From assembly GCF_014850955.1 (NCBI RefSeq), contig NZ_JACXSS010000001.1, positions 3,162,001 to 3,226,000 on the forward strand: 64,000 nt of DNA. Reading direction: 5' to 3'. Numbering within the stretch: position 1 is the first letter of the stretch; each line of letters opens with the position of its first letter. Below are positions 59,170-64,000 of the stretch, piece by piece. Position numbers and translations under genes: made by a program. A model generated the notes under the pieces. That model was not told where the DNA came from, ran no database searches, and was given only the letters and a program-made list of their open reading frames with translations. The stretch comes from Methylomonas albis (lineage in GTDB: Bacteria; Pseudomonadota; Gammaproteobacteria; Methylococcales; Methylomonadaceae).

Positions 59170-59910
59170 ATGGCACTCAATCAAAGTCTCGACCATTTCC
59201 TGGCGCAAACCGACAGTGTCGGCGCCTTCCTGTTCAGCTTGCTGATCATCATGTCGGTCGCCAGCTGGTATTTCATCGTCGTCAAAGCCTGGCACGCCAT
59301 CCGCATCCGCCGCCGCGCCGAACTGTTTTTACAGAAATTCTGGACCAGCGAGACACTAAGCGACGTAGCCGGCCACTTGCCCGACGGCGCCCAAACCGAC
59401 CCGTTTTCCAATCTGACCCGCCACGCGCTGGCCGCCTCGCAACATCATGCCCGCCACGGCAGCCACGGTTTGCAACAGGCCGGCTCGACGGCGGAATTCC
59501 TCACCCGCTCGATGCGTCGCGTCATCGACGAGGAAACCGCGCAGCTGGAATGGGGCTTAACAGCACTGGCGTCCATCGCCAGCACCGCACCGTTTATCGG
59601 TTTGTTCGGTACGGTCTGGGGTGTTTACCATGCCCTGGTCAACATCGGCCAAGGCGGCTTGGGTGGCCTGGATCAAATCGCCGGCCCGGTCGGCGAAGCG
59701 CTGATCATGACCGGCTTAGGTCTCGCGGTGGCGATACCGGCGGTGTTGGCTTATAACGATTGCGTGCGCAGCAATCGCTTGTTGTTGGCGCGCTTGGACG
59801 GCTTTGCCCACGATTTGTTTGCCTTCCTGACCACCGGCGCCACCATCGCCAACGCGCCAGCCGCCGCTATTGCCGGCGTCGAACTGGCCTTCGCCACAGG
59901 AGAACACTAA
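59170..59910 (+). CDS. exbB: ExbB proton-channel subunit
   Basis: A 246-residue MotA/TolQ/ExbB protein. Three membrane helices: GAFLFSLLIIMSVASWYFIV, then GLTALASIASTAPFIGLFGT and GEALIMTGLGLAVAIPAVLAY. The TVWGVYHAL and GLAVAIPAV motifs are typical. It forms the ring of the ExbBD-TonB motor. Its stop overlaps the exbD start (TAATG). Confidence 0.93.
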   Translation: MALNQSLDHFLAQTDSVGAFLFSLLIIMSVASWYFIVVKAWHAIRIRRRAELFLQKFWTSETLSDVAGHLPDGAQTDPFSNLTRHALAASQHHARHGSHGLQQAGSTAEFLTRSMRRVIDEETAQLEWGLTALASIASTAPFIGLFGTVWGVYHALVNIGQGGLGGLDQIAGPVGEALIMTGLGLAVAIPAVLAYNDCVRSNRLLLARLDGFAHDLFAFLTTGATIANAPAAAIAGVELAFATGEH

Positions 59911-60332
59911 TGGCATTCGGCGGCTTCGATCAAAACAAGGGCGGCGGCCACACCGTCGCCGAAATCAACATGATCCCGTTAATCGACGTGATGTTGGTGC
60001 TGTTGGTGATTTTTATGATCACCGCCCCACTGATGACCCATGCGGTGAAAATCGATCTGCCCAAGGCCAGTAGCGTGCCACAGCAGCCCAGCGACGACCC
60101 GGTCGCACTGTCGGTGGACGGCGAAGGCCAGTTATTCTGGAATCAGGAACAAATCGACCGCGCGGCCTTAAATCAACGCTTGGCGGAAATCGCCCAAGCG
60201 CCGCAGCAACCGGAATTGCATATCCGCGCCGATCAGAACGTACCGTATCACTTTGTCGCCGAAACCCTGGCCGACGCCGCTAAAGCCGGCGTCAGTAAAA
60301 TCGGTTTCGTGTCTGAGCCTGAGAAAAAATAG
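59910..60332 (+). CDS. exbD: ExbD proton-channel subunit
   Basis: A 140-residue protein, ATG 59910 overlapping the exbB stop by one base. The single helix MIPLIDVMLVLLVIFMITAP contains the essential Asp. The periplasmic domain shows VALSVDGEGQLFWN and ELHIRADQNVPYHFVAE. Completes the TonB-ExbB-ExbD complex. Confidence 0.93.
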   Translation: MAFGGFDQNKGGGHTVAEINMIPLIDVMLVLLVIFMITAPLMTHAVKIDLPKASSVPQQPSDDPVALSVDGEGQLFWNQEQIDRAALNQRLAEIAQAPQQPELHIRADQNVPYHFVAETLADAAKAGVSKIGFVSEPEKK

Positions 60333-60394
60333 CGCGTAAAACCCCGGCGCTTTGCCAACTTGTAAGACCGGGGTCATAGATACAAAAAAATTCG

Positions 60395-60489
60395 CCGGCT
60401 TTGGGATGTCCGGCAGATAGGCCAGGCAAGGATGCCGCCTTGTAATGGTAACGAAGTAAACCCCTGTCTGCCGGACATCCCAAAACCGG
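60395..60489. repeat. Long fold-back between exbD and the receptor gene
   Basis: Arms 60395-60417 (CCGGCTTTGGGATGTCCGG and on) and 60467-60489 (TCTGCCGGACATCCCAAAACC and on, split) are complementary over 23 bp with one mismatch. The 49-base loop contains a second stem (CAAGG/CCTTG). RNA from this region would form a long hairpin that may stabilise tonB-exbBD mRNA, attenuate receptor transcription, or be a dispersed repeat. The surrounding 60333-60591 holds no gene. Confidence 0.75.
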
Positions 60490-60591
60490 AAATACAAAAC
60501 GTACCCGTTTTCTGACGGGTAACAAACCCGCCACCCAGCCTCCGCCAGGTAGCCATGACTTTAAAGACATTGCTAACCCGACGGAGCACCC

Positions 60592-62793
60592 ATGCCCCAA
60601 CCCAATTCACGCCGCCGGCAAAAGCCGGCGGATACCCGAGCACTGATAGCGGCGCTGCCGCTGGCCGCCGCGCTGCTCTGCCCAGCGCCGGCCGCGGCAA
60701 AGGATACCGACAAGGATTCGTCGGCCGACAAGGACGTCACCCTACCCGTTGTCGAAGTCAAAGACCACAATACACGCCGCGACGTTGGCTTCGTGGCGGC
60801 CGCCTCCAGCGCCGCCAGCAAGACCGACACGCCGCTGCTGGAAACGCCGCAGTCGATTTCGGTGGTCACCGACGACCAACTGGAAGCGCAAAACGTCGGC
60901 ACTATCGCGGAAGCCCTGCGCTACACGCCGGGCGTGCAAAGCGAATCGTTCGGTTTCGAACCTCGCACCACTTATTTAAAAATACGCGGTTTCGACGTGA
61001 CCGAGACCGGCCTGTTTCAGGACGGCTTAAAGCTGGTCAATCCTGGCTTTGCCGTCAGTTACAACCTGGAGCCGTTCGGCGCCGAGCGCATCGAGATACC
61101 GCGCGGCCCGGCCTCGGTGCTGTACGGCCAAGCCGGCGCCGGCGGCCTAGTAAACTTCGTTTCCAAGAAGCCGATCTTCGGCGCCTTCGGCGGCGACATC
61201 AAATTCGAGGCCGGCAACTACGACCGCTTGCAAGGCGAGCTGGATCTGCACGGTTCGCTGGACCGGCCCGGTAGCTTGGCGGCCCGGCTGGTGGCCTTGG
61301 GCCGCGACAGCGGAACTCAAGTCGACTTTATCGACGATAACCGGATTTATCTGGCGCCATCGCTGACCTGGAAGCCGGATGAACGGACCACGCTGACCTT
61401 TTTAAGCCATTACCAGCAAGACCAAACCCAGCCATCGCAACGCTATCCGGCGGCAGGGACCTTGTTCGGCAATCCGAACGGGCCACTGCCCAGCAACCGC
61501 TTCACCGGCGAACCGGCCGTTGATCGGTATGATCGCGAACAGTTTTCGGTCGGTTACCTATTCGAACACCGCTTTAACGACAAATTGGCGATACGGCAAA
61601 ACACCCGCTATTACAACAATACACTGGACGCGCGCAGCGTTTACACGGCGGCACTATTGGCCGACCAACGCACCATCAGCCGCTACTACTACGAAATAGC
61701 CGGCCGCGTACAGGGATTTAGCCTGGACAACCAAGCCGAATTGAAATTGGCGACCGGACCTATTGCCCACACCTTGCTGGCCGGCCTGGATTTTCAACAT
61801 ACCGACGCGACCTATGTGTTGCCGTTCGGTCGCGCGCCGAATCTTGATCTGTACGCGCCGGTTTACGGCGCGGCGGTGCCGGCCGCGTCGCCTTACCAAA
61901 ACGACGTCTCGGTGCAGAACCAGATCGGTTTGTATTTGCAGGATCAAATTAAACTGACCGAGCAATGGCGGCTGACCTTGGGCGGCCGTTACGATCTGGC
62001 CGACAGCGCCACCACGGATCGTTTGGGCGGATCGGCCAGCGGCCAGCAGGATGAAAAGGCGACCGGTCGCGCCGGCTTGGTCTATCTGGCCGACAATGGC
62101 TTGGCGCCGTATTTCAGTTACGCTACCTCCTTCCTGCCGGCGCTCGGTCGAGACGCCCTAACCCGGCAAACGTTCCAGCCGGAAACCGGCGAACAATACG
62201 AATTCGGCGTCAAATACCAACCCAGGTACCAACAAAGTTTCGTCAGCTTGGCCTATTTCGACCTGACCCGCGACAACTACCTGACCACCGACCCGACCAG
62301 TTTCCAGAACGTGCAGAAAGGCAGCGCCCATTCGCGCGGTATCGAATTGGAGGGCTTGGCCAGTCTGGATAACGGCCTGAATGTGACGGCCAGTTACAGT
62401 TACTTGGATGCCACCGTCACGAAGAGCTCGTTTGCCAGCGAAGTCGGTGAGCACCTGGAGTACGTGCCGGACCACAAGGCCACGCTATGGGCCGATTACA
62501 CCTTGGCCAACGGCCCGGCCAAGGGCTGGGGCATCGGCGGCGGCGCCCGATACATCGGCACCTCGTACGGCAACAACTATTACGGCCGCAACACCAGCGA
62601 GGTGCCGAGTTACGTGTTGTTCGACGCCAGTCTGCATTACACCTGGAAGCAACTACAACTGGCCTTCAACCTGCAAAACGCGCTGGACAAGAAACATGTG
62701 ACGTCGGCCTTCGATTACGGCACTCCGGCCGACGGCTTCGCCACTTACGGCATGCGCCGGGTGATCACCGGTTCGGTCAAGTACAGTTTCTAA
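60592..62793 (+). CDS. TonB-dependent siderophore receptor (hydroxamate/ferrichrome-like type)
   Basis: A 733-residue outer-membrane receptor. Signal: ALIAALPLAAALLCPAPAAA. TonB box: TLPVVEVKD. Plug domain: LETPQSISVVTDDQL, LRYTPGVQSE, LKIRGFDVTETGLFQDGL, ERIEIPRGPASVLYGQAGAG. The barrel ends in the usual aromatic residue (RVITGSVKYSF). The plug motifs are those of the siderophore group (FhuA, FoxA-like); the exact ligand is unknown. GGAGCACCC precedes the ATG. Confidence 0.93.
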   Translation: MPQPNSRRRQKPADTRALIAALPLAAALLCPAPAAAKDTDKDSSADKDVTLPVVEVKDHNTRRDVGFVAAASSAASKTDTPLLETPQSISVVTDDQLEAQNVGTIAEALRYTPGVQSESFGFEPRTTYLKIRGFDVTETGLFQDGLKLVNPGFAVSYNLEPFGAERIEIPRGPASVLYGQAGAGGLVNFVSKKPIFGAFGGDIKFEAGNYDRLQGELDLHGSLDRPGSLAARLVALGRDSGTQVDFIDDNRIYLAPSLTWKPDERTTLTFLSHYQQDQTQPSQRYPAAGTLFGNPNGPLPSNRFTGEPAVDRYDREQFSVGYLFEHRFNDKLAIRQNTRYYNNTLDARSVYTAALLADQRTISRYYYEIAGRVQGFSLDNQAELKLATGPIAHTLLAGLDFQHTDATYVLPFGRAPNLDLYAPVYGAAVPAASPYQNDVSVQNQIGLYLQDQIKLTEQWRLTLGGRYDLADSATTDRLGGSASGQQDEKATGRAGLVYLADNGLAPYFSYATSFLPALGRDALTRQTFQPETGEQYEFGVKYQPRYQQSFVSLAYFDLTRDNYLTTDPTSFQNVQKGSAHSRGIELEGLASLDNGLNVTASYSYLDATVTKSSFASEVGEHLEYVPDHKATLWADYTLANGPAKGWGIGGGARYIGTSYGNNYYGRNTSEVPSYVLFDASLHYTWKQLQLAFNLQNALDKKHVTSAFDYGTPADGFATYGMRRVITGSVKYSF

Positions 62794-62805
62794 GGGTTGG
62801 TAAAC

Positions 62806-63930
62806 ATGTCCGCCAGATCAACGTTCAAAGTTTGGTATGGGGTCCACCAGTGGACCAGCCTGGTCTGTACGCTGTTCATGCTGCTGTTGTGCCTGACCGG
62901 CTTGCCGTTGATTTTTGCCGAGGAAATCGATCTGGCGCTGGGCCGAAATATCGCGGTACCCGAACGGCCTGACGACCAGCGCCAAGCCGACGTCGACGCC
63001 ATCGTTGCCGATGCCTTGGCCCGCCGGCCCGGCGACACCGTGCAATTTCTGGTCGGCGACGCCGAGGAGCCGGACTTGTGGTCGGTGCGGCTCGGTAAAA
63101 CCGCGGCCAGTAGCGACGTGAGTGCGTTTTATCTGTACGACGCCCGCAACGGCGAGTTTTTGCACGCGGTTCCTCTGGACAGCGGCTTTATCAACCTGAT
63201 GTTTCGCTTGCATTACGACTTGTTCGCCGGCTTGCCCGGCAGCCTGCTGCTCGGAGCGATGGGCTTGCTGCTATTGGCGTCGCTGGTCTCCGGCGCCGTG
63301 CTGTATCACTACCACATGGCTAAATTGCCGTTCGGTACGGTGCGCCGGGCCGGTTCGAGTCGGCTGCGCTGGCTGGATTTGCACAACCTGCTCGGTATCG
63401 CCACCCTGGTCTGGCTGGCCGTGGTCGGCTTGACCGGCGTCGTCAACACCGTGGCCGAACCGATTTTTCAGCGTTGGCAGGACAGCGAACTGGCGGCGAT
63501 GCTGGCGCCCTACCAGGGCCAAGCGCCGGTCAACGGCCAAGGCCGGGCCGGCGCGGCACTGGCGGCGGCCTTACGCGCCGCGCCGGACATGGCCCTGAGC
63601 TTTATGGCCTTCCCCGGCAACGAATTCGCCGGACCGCGCCAGTTCGTGGCCTTCCTGCAGGGCAATACGCCGCTGACCAGCCAATTGCTGACGCCGGTGC
63701 TGATTGACGCGGCGACCAGTGAAGTATTGGCACAGCGCGAACTGCCGGCTTACGTCAAAGCCTTGCTGCTGTCTAAACCGCTGCACTTCGGCAATTACGG
63801 CGGCCTGCCGCTGAAATGCCTGTGGCTGGTATTGGATTTAATTGCCATCGCAGTGCTGATCAGCGGCGTGCACTTATGGCTGGCCCAGCGGCGCTGGCGG
63901 CTTCCGGCGGTTGCCGGGGCGGCGGCCTGA
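62806..63930 (+). CDS. PepSY-associated transmembrane protein of iron uptake
   Basis: A 374-residue inner-membrane protein. First helix: HQWTSLVCTLFMLLLCLTG. A periplasmic PepSY region is followed by helices GSLLLGAMGLLLLASLVSGA, LLGIATLVWLAVVGLTGVVN and CLWLVLDLIAIAVLISGV. Histidines near helices (WYGVHQW, LHYDLFAG, HNLLG, LHFGNYGG) resemble haem- or metal-binding sites in PiuB-like ferri-siderophore reductases. I take ATG 62806 (AAGGG upstream). It follows the receptor by 12 bp; reduction of the imported ferric complex is a plausible but unproven role. Confidence 0.87.
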   Translation: MSARSTFKVWYGVHQWTSLVCTLFMLLLCLTGLPLIFAEEIDLALGRNIAVPERPDDQRQADVDAIVADALARRPGDTVQFLVGDAEEPDLWSVRLGKTAASSDVSAFYLYDARNGEFLHAVPLDSGFINLMFRLHYDLFAGLPGSLLLGAMGLLLLASLVSGAVLYHYHMAKLPFGTVRRAGSSRLRWLDLHNLLGIATLVWLAVVGLTGVVNTVAEPIFQRWQDSELAAMLAPYQGQAPVNGQGRAGAALAAALRAAPDMALSFMAFPGNEFAGPRQFVAFLQGNTPLTSQLLTPVLIDAATSEVLAQRELPAYVKALLLSKPLHFGNYGGLPLKCLWLVLDLIAIAVLISGVHLWLAQRRWRLPAVAGAAA

Positions 63931-64000
63931 TGCGGGCCATCAGCCTGCGCACGTTTTGGCAAATCTGGCGCCTGCCGCTGGCGCTGGGTTTGACCAGCGC
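63930..64000 (+). CDS. Start of a further iron-operon gene, cut by the right edge
   Basis: ATG at 63930 overlaps the PepSY stop (TGATG) and the frame stays open to the end: MRAISLRTFWQIWRLPLALG and on. It probably encodes a small inner-membrane protein of the same operon. Too little is visible to name it. Confidence 0.6.
   Translation, partial: MRAISLRTFWQIWRLPLALGLTS

Noticed and set aside
1-64000. tRNA or rRNA genes
   Set aside because: No cloverleaf with a TTCGA-type T-arm and CCA end, and no rRNA-like sequence, was noticed; a tRNAscan run would settle it.

Overview
The window looks like chromosomal DNA of a gammaproteobacterial methanotroph or methylotroph, most like Methylomonas. That is an inference from gene content: a lanthanide-type methanol dehydrogenase set (xoxF, xoxJ, xoxG) followed by a 24-residue pqqA, two unrelated formate dehydrogenases, pyruvate:ferredoxin oxidoreductase, a flagellin and a TonB iron-uptake operon. 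No pmo, mxa, rRNA or tRNA gene was seen, so the genus is not proven.

Layout. 1-12 kb: a peptidoglycan amidase cut by the left edge, a membrane protein, an AstE/AspA-like zinc hydrolase, an AT-rich orphan, a GCS2 ligase with a duplicated 3' end, and a minus-strand run nifJ / dihydroorotate-dehydrogenase-like / DUF4186 / unknown. 12-20 kb: an accessory patch. A complete L,D-transpeptidase gene (17.8-19.6 kb) and a broken copy of its 3' end (13.8-14.5 kb) flank two RHS-repeat fragments, a HigBA-type toxin-antitoxin pair with a palindromic operator, a ribbon-helix-helix protein and several small repeats. 20-31 kb: an ATP-grasp protein, DUF2905, a small hydrolase, rubredoxin, hflKC, a large GAF-GAF-GGDEF-EAL protein, an exported peroxiredoxin, a fold-back element, corA and a lipoprotein. 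31-38 kb: a P2-type cation ATPase, flagellin, a compact run of very small membrane-protein genes, and NAD-dependent formate dehydrogenase. 38-45 kb: an AT-rich HEPN-motif protein, a tandem array with a strict 21-bp period, a LysR regulator and the molybdo-formate dehydrogenase alpha subunit. 45-49 kb: xoxFJG-pqqA ending in a strong terminator. 49-57 kb: mlaA, a PilB/GspE ATPase, a YebC-family regulator, and a cassette of di-haem peroxidase, Tat-exported phosphoesterase and cytochrome c. 57.4-64 kb: a Fur-box-led iron operon (unknown 93-aa gene, hemP, tonB, exbB, exbD, siderophore receptor, PepSY protein), continuing past the right edge.

How it fits together: XoxF oxidises methanol in the periplasm and passes electrons to XoxG. 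Both formate dehydrogenases could finish C1 oxidation in the cytoplasm. The last operon supplies iron to the many haem and Fe-S proteins. The most unusual non-genic signals are the 21-bp array at about 39.9-40.2 kb beside the HEPN-motif gene, the repeated GTGCG-starting element at 14.47 and 16.13 kb, and the paired partial gene duplications. Several genes below 60 codons (pqqA, a ribbon-helix-helix protein, 59-, 51- and 26-residue peptides) were found by direct reading.
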